Positions 36,182 to 45,487 of a stretch of DNA of 49,177 nucleotides are shown here, piece after piece. The notes beneath the pieces are model-generated. The model had not been told where the DNA came from. It worked only from the letters and a program-made list of their open reading frames with translations, and ran no database searches. The stretch spans positions 1 through 49,177 of the forward strand of contig JBBIWA010000031.1 of the NCBI GenBank assembly GCA_037439425.1, read 5' to 3'. The stretch comes from JBBIWA01 sp037439425 (GTDB lineage: Bacteria > Acidobacteriota > Blastocatellia > RBC074). Both the position numbers and the translations under genes were made by a program. Positions within the stretch are counted from its first letter, which is position 1; the number at the start of each line of letters is the position of its first letter.

Positions 36182-36264
36182 AGCTGGTCACGAAGGAGAC
36201 AAAGCAGCTCCAGCCGCCTCTCCCCCAACTGCCACTTCAGGATGTTGCAAAGCCCAATTTGTAA
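36178..36264 (+). pseudogene. Permease stub (first 28 codons of an ABC sugar permease gene)
   Basis: A GTG overlapping the ATPase stop (GTGA) opens a 28-codon frame, VKLVTKETKQLQPPLPQLPL followed by QDVAKPNL and a TAA. The hydrophilic, Pro-rich stretch looks like the cytoplasmic tail that precedes helix 1 in RbsC-type permeases. No helix follows. The position and coupling support a truncated permease; the sequence match is only from pattern recall. Confidence 0.5.
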
Positions 36265-36627
36265 AGATACCAATGGCGCGGGCTGTCGCATCTTCAAGGT
36301 TGTGTTTCATCATGGGAGATCGTAATATAGCGCTTCCAGCGGTAGCTGAAAACACCACATAGAGACCAGTCATAACCCCTGTGGCCCCGCAGGGCCACCT
36401 TACTTATAGTAAGCAGTAAAGCAAGCTTAGCTCCGCTAGGAGCGAGCTATCAATACTCAGAGCTTGCTCCTGACCGCAGATGAGAAACGCCCGGTGCTGC
36501 CTGCTATAAACAGGTCACTCCTAGCGGAGCTGAGAAGCGTCCTACACGCATTACTATGCTCAGGCTTGAGGCCGATTTTTATGGCAGATTGTCCACCACT
36601 TATCAACCCACTAACCAGGAGACGAGT
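36265..36627. repeat. Intergenic region with inverted repeats
   Basis: A perfect 7-bp hairpin GTGGCCC/GGGCCAC lies at 36381-36398. Large inverted arms CTTAGCTCCGCTAGGAGCGA (36426-36445) and the near-complement at 36515-36534 match 18 of 20. No further gene is seen. It probably spans the deletion of the missing permease. Confidence 0.5.
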
Positions 36628-37380
36628 ATGCGAAAGATAGGACTTTGGCTCCGCACCTCCGCTATTGTCTGTCTAGCCGTCGCTGTCTCGGCTTGTGCTG
36701 TCTGGATCAGTAAGGCCACCAACCAGGATGATCCGCCGATGAGCGAACCTAAGATCATTGATCCAGGGCCGATTGGCGGGCCGCCATCAGATGCCATTGT
36801 GCTGTTCGATGGCAAAGACCTGTCGAATTGGCGTGGCTGGGGCGACGGTGAAGCCCGCTGGGAAGTCAAAGATGGCGCGATGACGGTTAAAGCTGGCACT
36901 GGCGACATATGGACCAAACAGGAATTCGGAGACGTGCAGTTGCACCTCGAGTGGGCCACTCCGAAGGAGGTCAAAGGCGAAGGGCAGGGCCGCGGCAATA
37001 GTGGCGTTTTCCTGATGGACCGCTACGAAGTTCAGGTTTTAGATTCATATCAAAACAAGACCTATTTCCACGGCCAGGCCGCCGCTGTCTACAAGCAGTA
37101 TCCGCCGCTGGTGAACGCTTCGCGCCCGCCTGGCGAGTGGCAAACCTATGACATCATCTTTCACGCGCCGGTCTTTGACGAGCAAGGCAAGGTCATCAAG
37201 AAGGCAACCATCACTGTGCTGCACAACGGTGTGCTGGTGCAAGACCACGTCGAAATCAAAGGGACAACGGCGCACGACCGGCCGCCGGAGTACACCAAGC
37301 ATCCACCAAAGGCGCCGATCCGGTTGCAAGATCATGGCAATCCGGTGCGCTATCGCAATATCTGGGTGCGACCGCTTTAA
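36628..37380 (+). CDS. 3-keto-disaccharide hydrolase domain (DUF1080) lipoprotein
   Basis: This is 250 residues from the ATG at 36628 (AGGAG upstream). The export signal has a lipobox-like VSAC. The DUF1080/PF06439 domain is recognised from VLFDGKDLSNWRGWG, NSGVFLMDRYEVQVLDS, GEWQTYDI and IRLQDHGNPVRYRNIWVRPL at the end. The domain is a concanavalin-like sandwich; members hydrolyse 3-keto-glycosides. It opens the operon-like row that ends with the PSD1 and DUF1501 genes and fits the sugar theme of the genes upstream. Confidence 0.88.
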   Translation: MRKIGLWLRTSAIVCLAVAVSACAVWISKATNQDDPPMSEPKIIDPGPIGGPPSDAIVLFDGKDLSNWRGWGDGEARWEVKDGAMTVKAGTGDIWTKQEFGDVQLHLEWATPKEVKGEGQGRGNSGVFLMDRYEVQVLDSYQNKTYFHGQAAAVYKQYPPLVNASRPPGEWQTYDIIFHAPVFDEQGKVIKKATITVLHNGVLVQDHVEIKGTTAHDRPPEYTKHPPKAPIRLQDHGNPVRYRNIWVRPL

Positions 37381-37509
37381 GCAATAGCTAGCGGGCACAT
37401 TTTGTTTCTCTCTTGCCTTCTTCAAAGGTTGCTTGTGGTGAAACCCCAATTTGCGACCGCGCGGAGTATAGCTTCTGAGCTACTTGTAAGGAAAAATTGG
37501 AGGAAAGAC

Positions 37510-37722
37510 TTGAAAATATCTGGCTTGATCTGGCTTGAGGATATTGTCCAAAAACTCGCGCGAAATCACGCGGTGGACCAGACAGAAGTCAGGCAGGTGT
37601 TTACAAATCGTCCCCACTTCCACTTCGTGGAAAAAGGGCATCGTCCAGGTGAGAATGTTTATTCAGCATTAGGGCAAACGGATGCAGGCCGGTATTTGAT
37701 CATCTTCTTTGTTCACAAGTAA
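37510..37722 (+). CDS. BrnT-like toxin
   Basis: This is 70 residues from a TTG at 37510 with GGAGG seven bases upstream; an upstream GTG-like extension to 37402 has no ribosome site. The segment LIWLEDIVQKLARNHAVDQT and later GHRPGENVYSALGQTDAGRY have the layout of BrnT-type RNase toxins, though it is shorter than usual at the N-terminus. It pairs with the CopG-like antitoxin 59 bp downstream, the BrnT-BrnA order. The match is moderate and activity is not shown. Confidence 0.62.
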   Translation: MKISGLIWLEDIVQKLARNHAVDQTEVRQVFTNRPHFHFVEKGHRPGENVYSALGQTDAGRYLIIFFVHK

Positions 37723-37781
37723 GGACGGTAGGGCTTTGATACTTTCGGCCCGTGATATGACGAAGGCTGAACGGAGGAAAT

Positions 37782-38051
37782 ATGGTAAGAAGTAGAAGTT
37801 CAATTTCAAAGGCACGCTCGTATAGAGAGATCGGAGAATTTTGGGATACGCATGATCTAGGCGAGTATTGGGATCAGATCAAGCCAGTAGAGTTTGAAGT
37901 AGATATTCAATCTGAAGCAACCTATTATCCAGTAGAAGTTAGATTGTCGGAAAAAATCAAAGCCATCGCAAAGAAGAGAGGGGTGTCACCAGAAACGTTA
38001 TTAAATTTATGGCTACAAGAGAAAGTCGGAGAGGAAATGATGACCAAATAA
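37782..38051 (+). CDS. CopG-type antitoxin (BrnA/PF12441-like)
   Basis: This is 89 residues with AGGAGG-like sequence upstream of the ATG. The EFWDTHDLGEYWDQI motif is the signature of CopG-family antitoxins of type II systems. It is followed by a ribbon-helix-helix-like end with VRLSEKIKAIAKKRGVSPET. It is expected to bind the preceding toxin and its own promoter. This toxin-antitoxin pair interrupts an otherwise sugar-related row of genes. Confidence 0.8.
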   Translation: MVRSRSSISKARSYREIGEFWDTHDLGEYWDQIKPVEFEVDIQSEATYYPVEVRLSEKIKAIAKKRGVSPETLLNLWLQEKVGEEMMTK

Positions 38052-38161
38052 GTCTGGCTTCACCTCCGTTCGACCGGAGTCGCGCCAACTGCTGCGGTGG
38101 TTACTTCCAGCGCGCCGGGCGCAGCCTGGTCAACTCTGCCGTTCGCCACCAGAGAGAGGCC

Positions 38162-41100
38162 ATGCTCAAGCTGAATGATCAATTTCGCGGAAGGGTGAAA
38201 TGGCTTACCTGCCTTCTGCTGTCCTCTGCCCTTGTCAGTGCAGCTCCTCATCTGCCTCGGCAATCAGGGAGCGATGGGGCTGCTCAGATGGTTGATTTCC
38301 TGCGCGACATTCAACCGATCTTTCAGCAGAACTGCTACTCGTGCCACGGCCCGCAGAAGGCGATGGGCCAATTGCGTCTCGATGACAAGAAGCTAGCGCT
38401 CAAGGGCGGCATCTCCGGTGCAGTGATCATTCCTGGTTATAGTCAGCAAAGCCGACTCCTACAGCGCATTCTCGGATTGGGCGGTGAAGCGCGGATGCCG
38501 ATGGGCCGCGAGCCGCTCACCAGCGAGCAGATAAAATTGATTCGCGCCTGGATTGATGGCGGAGCCGTCTGGCCAGAGAGCGACGGGGCGACGGGAGCTG
38601 AGCTCGCCAAGCACTGGGCCTATCTCAAACCCGCGCGCCCAACACCACCCGCGGTGAAGAATACGGCGTGGGTGCGCAATCCGATTGATAACTTCATTCT
38701 GGCGCGCTTGGAAAAAGAAGGTCTCGTTCCCTCGCCTGAAGCGCCGAAAGAGACTTTGCTGCGGCGCCTCTACCTTGATCTCATTGGTTTGCCGCCGAGC
38801 GTCAAAGAGGTTGAAGAGTTCCTGGCCGACTCCCGGCCCGATGCTTACGAACGCGTGGTGGATCGGTTGCTCGGCAGCCCGCATTACGGCGAGCGTTGGG
38901 CGCGGCACTGGCTGGATTTGGCGCGCTATGCCGATTCTCACGGCTATGAAAAAGATCGCCCGCGCGTGATGTGGAAGTACCGCGATTGGGTGATTCGGGC
39001 CTTCAATCAGGATATGCCCTTCGATCAATTCACGATTGAACAGATCGCGGGCGATATGCTGCCCCCCAAAGAAAGTCTAGAAGCCACACTGGAGCAAAAG
39101 ATTGCCACCGGTTTTCATCGCAACACGATGCTCAATCAAGAGGGCGGTGTGGATGATGAAGAGGCGCGCTGGGAAACGCTCGTTGATCGGGTCAACACGA
39201 CGGCGACGGTCTGGTTGGGCACAACACTCGGTTGCGCGCAATGCCACAACCACAAGTACGATCCATTCTCGCAGAAGGAGTACTATCGTTTCCTCGCCTT
39301 CTTCGATAATGTCGAATATACGATCTACAACCCAAGCCAGGGAGAAGGCTGGGTCGTCGAACCTGAAATTGAGTTGCCAACTCCGGAGCAGGAAGCCGAG
39401 CGTAATCGCCTTCAGGCGGAGATCAAATCTCTCGAAAACCTGCTCAAGAGGCAGACGCCGGAGCTAGAGGCAGCGCAGCTTGAGTGGGAGCGCGAGATGC
39501 GCAAAGCGCCGCAGCGTTGGACCGTGCTCGATCCAGTCGAGTTTAAATCGACGGGCGGCGCAACGCTCACCAAACTGGATGACCAATCGCTGCTGGTTAC
39601 TGGCAAGAGTCCTGGGGATGATATTTACCTCATCGTTGCGCGCAGCAGCTTGAAAGGAATTACCGGGCTGCGGCTGGAAGCGCTCCCTGATGCGCGCTTG
39701 CCGCAAGGCGGGCCGGGCCGCGATCCTTATGGCAGCTTCCTGCTGACAGGCATTGAGGTAGAAGCCGCGCCAGCCGCGGATCCGGCCAAAGCTCAGCCGC
39801 TCGTTTTCAAAACGGCGAGCGTGGATGACGCAGCCTATCGCTTCGAGGCCAAGTACTTGCTATCGCGCCACCCTTCTGCCGAGGCCGTAGATAAGCCTAG
39901 AGGCTGGGCTATTGATGCCACCCGTGATCAGACGCGAGTAAGTCGCCAGCTCGTCTTAAAACTAGATCGACCACTGGGCTTTGAGCAAGGAACTATCTTC
40001 ATCATCAAACTGAAGCATCAGGGTGGAGCAGTGGGGCAAGGCATCGGGCGACTGCGGCTCTCAGTCACAAGCGGTGACGATCCATTGCGCACGGTTGCCA
40101 TCCCAGCCAGGCTGAGGCCGGTTTTGGAGACCCCAGCGCGCGAGCGAACCGATAAGCAGCGGGCTGATTTGTCGGCGCTGTTTCGCTCACTTACTCCTAT
40201 GCTCAAAAATGAGCGTGACCGGTTGGCGGAGCTGCGCGAGTCGCTCAAAAAGCTGGGCATCGTCACCGCGCTGGTGATGAAGGAACGGCCTTCATTTGAG
40301 CGGCCCTCAACCTACCTGCGCGAGCGCGGCAATTTCTTAACTCCTGGCGAGAAAGTCTATGCGGGCGTGCCGGCGGCGTTGCATCCGATGCCTGAGAGCC
40401 AGCCCTTCAATCGCCTGGGATTGGCGCGCTGGCTGGTGGATGAAAATAATCCGCTCGTGGCTCGTGTCGTGGTCAATCGTTTCTGGGAGCAGATCTTCGG
40501 GCGCGGGATCGTTGAGACGACAGAAGACTTCGGCTCGCAAGGTGCGCCGCCTTCGCATCCGGAGCTGCTCGATTGGCTGGCGACAGAATTCATGCGCCAG
40601 AAGTGGAGTATGAAGGCGATCATTCGTTTGATCGTGACCTCAGCGACTTATCGCCAATCGTCACAGGTGACGGCGGCGCTGCTGGAGCGCGATCCGTATA
40701 ATCGGTTGCTGGCGCGCGGCCCGCGGTTTCGGATGGAAGCCGAGATGATCCGTGATGTGGCGCTGGCCGCGAGCGGACTGCTCAGTCGCAAGATCGGGGG
40801 CCCTAGTGTCTTCCCGTGGCAGCCGGAAGGCATCTGGCGCAATCCCTACAGCGATGACAAGTGGGAGACGAGCCGAGGTGAAGACCGCTATCGCCGTGGT
40901 ATCTACACTTTCTGGCGCCGCACCTCGCCTTATCCCAGCTTTATGACCTTCGACGCAACAAGCCGCGAATACTGCACGGTGCGGCGCGTGCGCACCAACA
41001 CGCCGCTGCAAGCGCTGACCACGCTCAACGATGAAGCGTTTTTTGAAGCCGCTCGCGCGCTGGCCAAGCGCATCGTCGCGGAAGCGCCTGAGGATGCACC

Positions 41101-41344
41101 CTCACGTGCCAGCTATGGCTTCCGCCTCTGCGTCGCGCGCACGCCGAAGGAACCAGAACTGGCTCGTTTGGTCGCTTTGTATCAGCAGCAGCTCGACTAC
41201 TATCGCAAGAACCTCAAAGAGGCCGAGCAAGTAATCAAAGGGCCGCTGGCCGAGGCAACCAAGGCAAGCACGCCTGAACTGGCGGCCTGGACGATAGTGG
41301 CTAATGTGCTGCTCAATCTGGATGAGACCTTAACCAAGGGGTAA
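38162..41344 (+). CDS. PSCyt1/DUF1549/DUF1553 (PSD1) domain protein with cytochrome c motif
   Basis: This is 1060 residues from the ATG at 38162; an upstream frame to 38009 overlaps the antitoxin and lacks a signal. An export signal (LTCLLLSSALVSA) precedes a haem-binding C-x2-C-H (58-62, CYSCH) of the planctomycete-type cytochrome domain. DUF1549 follows (LYLDLIGLPPSVKEVEEFLA, GERWARHWLDLARYADSHG), with a second CAQCH near residue 358. DUF1553 is at the C-terminus (ARWLVDENNPLVARVVVNR, WEQIFGRGIVETTEDFG). Such genes almost always sit before a DUF1501 gene, as here. The proposed role is periplasmic electron transfer during sugar or polymer oxidation; the chemistry is unproven. Confidence 0.92.
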   Translation: MLKLNDQFRGRVKWLTCLLLSSALVSAAPHLPRQSGSDGAAQMVDFLRDIQPIFQQNCYSCHGPQKAMGQLRLDDKKLALKGGISGAVIIPGYSQQSRLLQRILGLGGEARMPMGREPLTSEQIKLIRAWIDGGAVWPESDGATGAELAKHWAYLKPARPTPPAVKNTAWVRNPIDNFILARLEKEGLVPSPEAPKETLLRRLYLDLIGLPPSVKEVEEFLADSRPDAYERVVDRLLGSPHYGERWARHWLDLARYADSHGYEKDRPRVMWKYRDWVIRAFNQDMPFDQFTIEQIAGDMLPPKESLEATLEQKIATGFHRNTMLNQEGGVDDEEARWETLVDRVNTTATVWLGTTLGCAQCHNHKYDPFSQKEYYRFLAFFDNVEYTIYNPSQGEGWVVEPEIELPTPEQEAERNRLQAEIKSLENLLKRQTPELEAAQLEWEREMRKAPQRWTVLDPVEFKSTGGATLTKLDDQSLLVTGKSPGDDIYLIVARSSLKGITGLRLEALPDARLPQGGPGRDPYGSFLLTGIEVEAAPAADPAKAQPLVFKTASVDDAAYRFEAKYLLSRHPSAEAVDKPRGWAIDATRDQTRVSRQLVLKLDRPLGFEQGTIFIIKLKHQGGAVGQGIGRLRLSVTSGDDPLRTVAIPARLRPVLETPARERTDKQRADLSALFRSLTPMLKNERDRLAELRESLKKLGIVTALVMKERPSFERPSTYLRERGNFLTPGEKVYAGVPAALHPMPESQPFNRLGLARWLVDENNPLVARVVVNRFWEQIFGRGIVETTEDFGSQGAPPSHPELLDWLATEFMRQKWSMKAIIRLIVTSATYRQSSQVTAALLERDPYNRLLARGPRFRMEAEMIRDVALAASGLLSRKIGGPSVFPWQPEGIWRNPYSDDKWETSRGEDRYRRGIYTFWRRTSPYPSFMTFDATSREYCTVRRVRTNTPLQALTTLNDEAFFEAARALAKRIVAEAPEDAPSRASYGFRLCVARTPKEPELARLVALYQQQLDYYRKNLKEAEQVIKGPLAEATKASTPELAAWTIVANVLLNLDETLTKG

Positions 41345-41360
41345 ATAGCAAGTAGAGGTC

Positions 41361-41847
41361 ATGCCTAAGTCGAGACATAGAAAAAAAGAAGTCACTACGC
41401 AAGAAACTGCTGCGCTTTAGCGACCCGGTCATTGATATAGAGTTGCCCGATTCTTTTAAGGGGAGCAGGATCGTTTCATTAGGGCCGGAAATAACAAAGA
41501 TGTCCGAAGTGCTAGTGGATTTTGCCAGACCATATATTGATGCTGCCAAGACGAAACAAGAGTTTGAGAGAATAATTGGGATCGCGGCTTTGGCTTGGAA
41601 TGTATCATTTCACACTGAGGAAACGCCTGAAGAACTGGCAAGCAGGTTGGCCGCCGACTTGAATTTGCCGGATAACGAGGGTCTGAAAACCGCCCTGGCA
41701 GAGATGATCATCCGCAGGCGAATCTGGTTTGCTCATCACGACCGGGTTATCATCAAGTATCAAGTGACAGACACGGGGCGTAACTACCACGTCACCGTGA
41801 TCTCCACACTGCCTGGTCAGCTGGCGAGCGGCAACACCACGGAGTAA
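41361..41847 (+). CDS. Small hypothetical protein, possibly frameshifted at an A7 run
   Basis: An ATG at 41361 opens a basic frame MPKSRHRKKEV that runs into a stop at 41420. The other frame, after a run of seven A (41381-41387), reads KKKSLRKKLLRFSDPVIDIE and continues as a 134-residue soluble, acidic protein to 41847. Deletion of one A would join them into one protein of about 160 residues. Otherwise translation would begin at the TTG of 41443. No domain is recognised (VLVDFARPYIDAAKTKQEFE). It sits between the PSD1 and DUF1501 genes, an unusual place. Confidence 0.5.
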
Positions 41848-41851
41848 GCTT

Positions 41852-43288
41852 ATGGGGCAGTCAAATGATTCATTGCGCGAAATAACTCGCCGCCATTTCT
41901 TCAAGCAAGCGGGCTTTGGCATCGGCGCGCTAGCGCTCTCGTCGTTGCTCAATGAGGATCTGTTTGCAGCGCAAACGGCCAGCTTTCTGCCCGGGCCGCA
42001 TTTCCAGCCCAAAGCCACGCGCATCATCTATCTGTTCATGGCAGGCGCCCCCTCACAGCTTGACCTGTTCGATTACAAGCCGAAGCTCAAGCAGTACAAC
42101 GGGCAGGCGATTCCTGAGGATTTCATCAAGGGCGAACGCTTCGCTTTTATCAGAGGCAGGCCGAAGCTGCTCGGCTCGCCGTTCAATTTCAAACGCTACG
42201 GAGAGTCGGGGGCTGAGATCTCTGACCTGCTGCCGCAGCTGGCCAAACACGCCGATGAGATTGCGATCATCCGTTCAATGCATACCACACAGTTCAATCA
42301 CGCGCCCGCGCAGATCTTCATCAACACCGGCCATCAACTGGCGGGCCGTCCGAGCCTCGGCGCGTGGCTCAGTTACGGGCTGGGCAGTAGCAATCGTGAT
42401 CTGCCGAGCTTCGTCGTGTTGATTTCGGGCGAGCACAATCCCGATGGGGGCAAATCGTGTTGGGGCAGTGGATTTCTGCCGACCGTGCATCAGGGCGTGG
42501 AGTTTCGCTCAACAGGCGACCCTGTGCTGTTTGTCTCCAATCCGGAGGGCGTCAGCAGTGAGGTCCGCCGCAGCTCGCTTGAGGCGCTGCGCGATCTGAA
42601 CCAGATGCATTATCAAGAGGCCTTGGATCCTGAGATCACCACGCGCATCGCTGCTTACGAGATGGCTTATCGCATGCAGACGAGCGTGCCTGAGCTGACC
42701 GACCTCAGCAGTGAACCGCAGAAAGTCCATGAGAGGTACGGCACGCAGCCCGGACAGACTTCGTTTGCCAACAATTGTTTGCTGGCACGGCGACTGGTTG
42801 AGCGCGGCGTGCGCTTTGTGCAGCTTTATCACTGGGGGTGGGACACGCACGGCGCGTCATTCAATAATGACATCGTGGTCCGGTTGCCGCGCATGTGCCG
42901 CGAGACAGATCGCGCTGTTTCAGCCTTGCTGACGGACCTCAAAGAGCGCGGCTTACTTGATGAGACACTGGTGATCTGGGGCGGAGAGTTTGGCCGCACG
43001 CCGATGAATGAAGAGCGCAACGGCTCAAAACTTCTAGGGCGCGATCATCATTCGCGTGCTTTCACGATGTGGCTGGCAGGGGGCGGCGTCAAAGCTGGCC
43101 TCACCATCGGTCAGACAGATGAGCTGGGTTACAACGTAGTTGCAGACCCCGTTGATGTGCACGACTTGCACGCGACGATCCTGCACCTGATGGGACTGGA
43201 TCACACCCGGCTGACTTACAAGTTTCAAGGGCGCGAGTTTCGTTTGACCGACGTTCACGGCAAGGTGGTGAAGAAGTTATTGGCCTGA
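41852..43288 (+). CDS. DUF1501 family protein with Tat signal
   Basis: This is 478 residues with an N-terminal twin-arginine signal TRRHFFKQAGFGIGALAL (12-29). The sulfatase-like DUF1501 fold follows: IIYLFMAGAPSQLDLFDYKP, FNHAPAQIFINTGHQ, HWGWDTHGASFNND and WGGEFGRTPMNEERNGSKLL. It pairs with the PSD1 protein in typical order, 4 bp after the small hypothetical gene. Members are periplasmic and of unproven activity; a hydrolytic or phosphatase-like role is assumed from the fold. Confidence 0.92.
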   Translation: MGQSNDSLREITRRHFFKQAGFGIGALALSSLLNEDLFAAQTASFLPGPHFQPKATRIIYLFMAGAPSQLDLFDYKPKLKQYNGQAIPEDFIKGERFAFIRGRPKLLGSPFNFKRYGESGAEISDLLPQLAKHADEIAIIRSMHTTQFNHAPAQIFINTGHQLAGRPSLGAWLSYGLGSSNRDLPSFVVLISGEHNPDGGKSCWGSGFLPTVHQGVEFRSTGDPVLFVSNPEGVSSEVRRSSLEALRDLNQMHYQEALDPEITTRIAAYEMAYRMQTSVPELTDLSSEPQKVHERYGTQPGQTSFANNCLLARRLVERGVRFVQLYHWGWDTHGASFNNDIVVRLPRMCRETDRAVSALLTDLKERGLLDETLVIWGGEFGRTPMNEERNGSKLLGRDHHSRAFTMWLAGGGVKAGLTIGQTDELGYNVVADPVDVHDLHATILHLMGLDHTRLTYKFQGREFRLTDVHGKVVKKLLA

Positions 43289-43312
43289 ATAAATCAACCA
43301 CGCTGCTGGCTC

Positions 43313-43453
43313 ATCCCTTTGCAAGACCTGCTCAGCTTCGCGAGCTGGATCGGCGGCTTCATCGGCAGAGAGATCGTCTGGCGCAACGAACGTTACCGCT
43401 TGCTCGATGGTGGACTGATCAAGCACATCGCGCCTCGCCGCTCTTCGCCTTAA
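43313..43453 (+). pseudogene. C-terminal fragment of an HpnI/ceramide glucosyltransferase-like gene
   Basis: In frame with the preceding DUF1501 stop, the plus strand reads IPLQDLLSFASWIGGFIGRE then IVWRNERYRLLDGGLIKHIA and ends at TAA 43453. This resembles the C-terminal end of HpnI-like hopanoid or ceramide glucosyltransferases. The remaining 300 or so residues are missing. Its stop overlaps the end of the GT39 gene on the other strand, so it is likely the relic of a lipid-glycosylation neighbourhood. Confidence 0.6.
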
Positions 43454-45240
43454 GGGCGGTTGCTATAAACCGATTTGCCACCTATTGAAGCGATCCGGTG
43501 AATTTCGCCTGTCAACAAACTCTTCACTTCTTCAAAGCGATCATCATGCACAAAGAAAAACACCCGCCTCTCGCCCTGCCAGAGGCGTGACATCTCGCTA
43601 TTGTCAATGAAAACAGGTGGAGCGTCCGGATAATATGAGCCGAACTCTAGCCCCGTCATCCGGCCGTTGAGCAGCAGCACTTTCTGCGGCAGATAAAAGC
43701 CGATGCTCGAGCCGCCATAATATTCTCCATTGATCACCACCAGATCGCCGGACGCAAGCTGCGCTCTGATAGCCAGCGCCAAAGGCTTCGATGAGAGGTA
43801 AGGCTCAAATCTGCCCAACGCCATGTGAGCAAAATAGATGAAGCTCGCTACTGTGAGCGCGGTCAAAATCGAAGCCAGATAGGCGCGCCCCAAGCGGCGC
43901 ATCAGCCAGGCACCGCCGAATCCCAAACTGAACGAGAGCGCCGCTCCCATCGCTTCCACGCGCAAAGCTGCAAAGGTTTCCACTGTGAGGTCCGACATAT
44001 GGCCGAGCGCGAGTCTGTAATTCTCAGGATTCTGCGTCAGAGCTTGCGAGATATCCTCCACCGCCGGCAGATGCCAGGACTTCCACAGCAGGTAGCACAA
44101 GAGACTGGCCACAATTACTCCCAACACTGCCAGTAGACCTTGAGCCACGTTGATCCAACCAGATCGTTCTCGCTCGCCCGCAGCCAAGGACGTTCCCGCA
44201 AGCAAAGCCAGCGCCGGAAAGACAGGAAAAGTATAGTATTCCTGCCGCGTGGAGAAGGAGAAGAACACGACCACTACCAGAAACCATAGCCAGGCGAAGA
44301 GGCGCAGTTGCTCGGCCCGTTCCGTTGGACTGACGAGCGATCTGAAGCGGCGCAGCGCGAGCGGCAAAAAGACGCTGAAGGGGAAAAGCCAGACTAGATG
44401 CAAAAGCCAGAAAGGAATCAGCGGCACCTTATCGTAATCCATCGGATAACGTTTGCCGAGGTAGCGCAAGAAATGCTCGTTAATGAAATAGAACCAAAAG
44501 AATTTCTCGTTGCGCCAGATCGCCAATGCATGCCAGGGCACAGCGATCACCAGAAAGAGTAACAGGCCGCTCACAGGATGCATTTGCCAGGCGCGCCGCC
44601 AGCCACCTGTCAGCGACACGAACAGGAAGAGCACGCCGAGCGGAAAGACGATCCCAATCAATCCTTTGGTCAGTACCGCTGCCGCCATGCTAGCGTAAAA
44701 GATGTAAGCCCACTTCGCGTCTAACTCGCCGAAATAGACCTTCAAGAAAAAGTAGAACGCGATGGTCAGAAAGAACGCTAGGATCACTTCCGGGATCATA
44801 ATCCGCGTAAACAGATAGACCCCTAGACCGACGCTTAACGCCAAACCCGAATAGAATCCAGCGCGCACCCCGCCCATCCAGCACCCAAAGTAGTAAACAG
44901 CCAGCACCAGCAGCAGCGCCGCCACTGCCAGCGGAAAGCGGGTGGCGAATTCTGTGAAGCCGAAGATTTTGTACGAGAGCGCTACCGCCCAGTACATCAG
45001 CGGAGCCTTTTCAAGATAGCGAACGCCGTTGATATGAAGCGTCACCCAATCGTTGCGTTCGACGATCTCGCGGGCCGCTTCTGCGTGCGCCGCATCAGCA
45101 TCATCAAGCAGCGCCGGACTGAAGGCGCTGCCGAAGTAGATCGCTGCTGTGAGAAAGACGAGCCCCAGCAGCGCGCGTTTAGGATCGAGAGGATCGTTAG
45201 TATGATTCGGTGAAAGAGGTAGACTATGTTGTTCAGACAC
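43450..45240 (-). CDS. GT39/ArnT-like membrane glycosyltransferase
   Basis: This is 596 residues from a GTG at 45240 with AGGAG upstream. The N-terminal PMT/ArnT-type motif LLDDADAAHAEAAREIVERN, with the paired acidic residues in the first loop, is followed by about ten membrane helices. A small soluble C-terminal domain lies at about 475-596. Family members move a sugar from a polyprenyl carrier to a lipid or protein outside the inner membrane. The specific acceptor is unknown. The adjoining HpnI-like fragment hints at lipid glycosylation. Confidence 0.87.
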   Translation of the reverse strand: MSEQHSLPLSPNHTNDPLDPKRALLGLVFLTAAIYFGSAFSPALLDDADAAHAEAAREIVERNDWVTLHINGVRYLEKAPLMYWAVALSYKIFGFTEFATRFPLAVAALLLVLAVYYFGCWMGGVRAGFYSGLALSVGLGVYLFTRIMIPEVILAFFLTIAFYFFLKVYFGELDAKWAYIFYASMAAAVLTKGLIGIVFPLGVLFLFVSLTGGWRRAWQMHPVSGLLLFLVIAVPWHALAIWRNEKFFWFYFINEHFLRYLGKRYPMDYDKVPLIPFWLLHLVWLFPFSVFLPLALRRFRSLVSPTERAEQLRLFAWLWFLVVVVFFSFSTRQEYYTFPVFPALALLAGTSLAAGERERSGWINVAQGLLAVLGVIVASLLCYLLWKSWHLPAVEDISQALTQNPENYRLALGHMSDLTVETFAALRVEAMGAALSFSLGFGGAWLMRRLGRAYLASILTALTVASFIYFAHMALGRFEPYLSSKPLALAIRAQLASGDLVVINGEYYGGSSIGFYLPQKVLLLNGRMTGLEFGSYYPDAPPVFIDNSEMSRLWQGERRVFFFVHDDRFEEVKSLLTGEIHRIASIGGKSVYSNRP

Positions 45241-45487
45241 TCGTCAAGCTCCTGCCGACGTCGGGATGGATTTCTGGACTAAGAGCGTTCCCCCGTGGAG
45301 GTCCGGGTAGTGAATGATCACCTGGCATCTGACCACTTAAAATTGATGGTTGATTTCACAGAGAGCTCTTCAAACAATGACCTGATTTCTCTCCGGTTGT
45401 CAGCTCTCAGTGATCGGCCAGCAGTCAAACTCACTCGCCTGAGCACACCACTGGAGACCGCTGTAAGGAAATGATCACCCAGGCTCT

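Noticed and set aside
38009..38161. Longer N-terminus for the PSD1 protein
   Set aside because: It overlaps the antitoxin gene and would hide the signal peptide.
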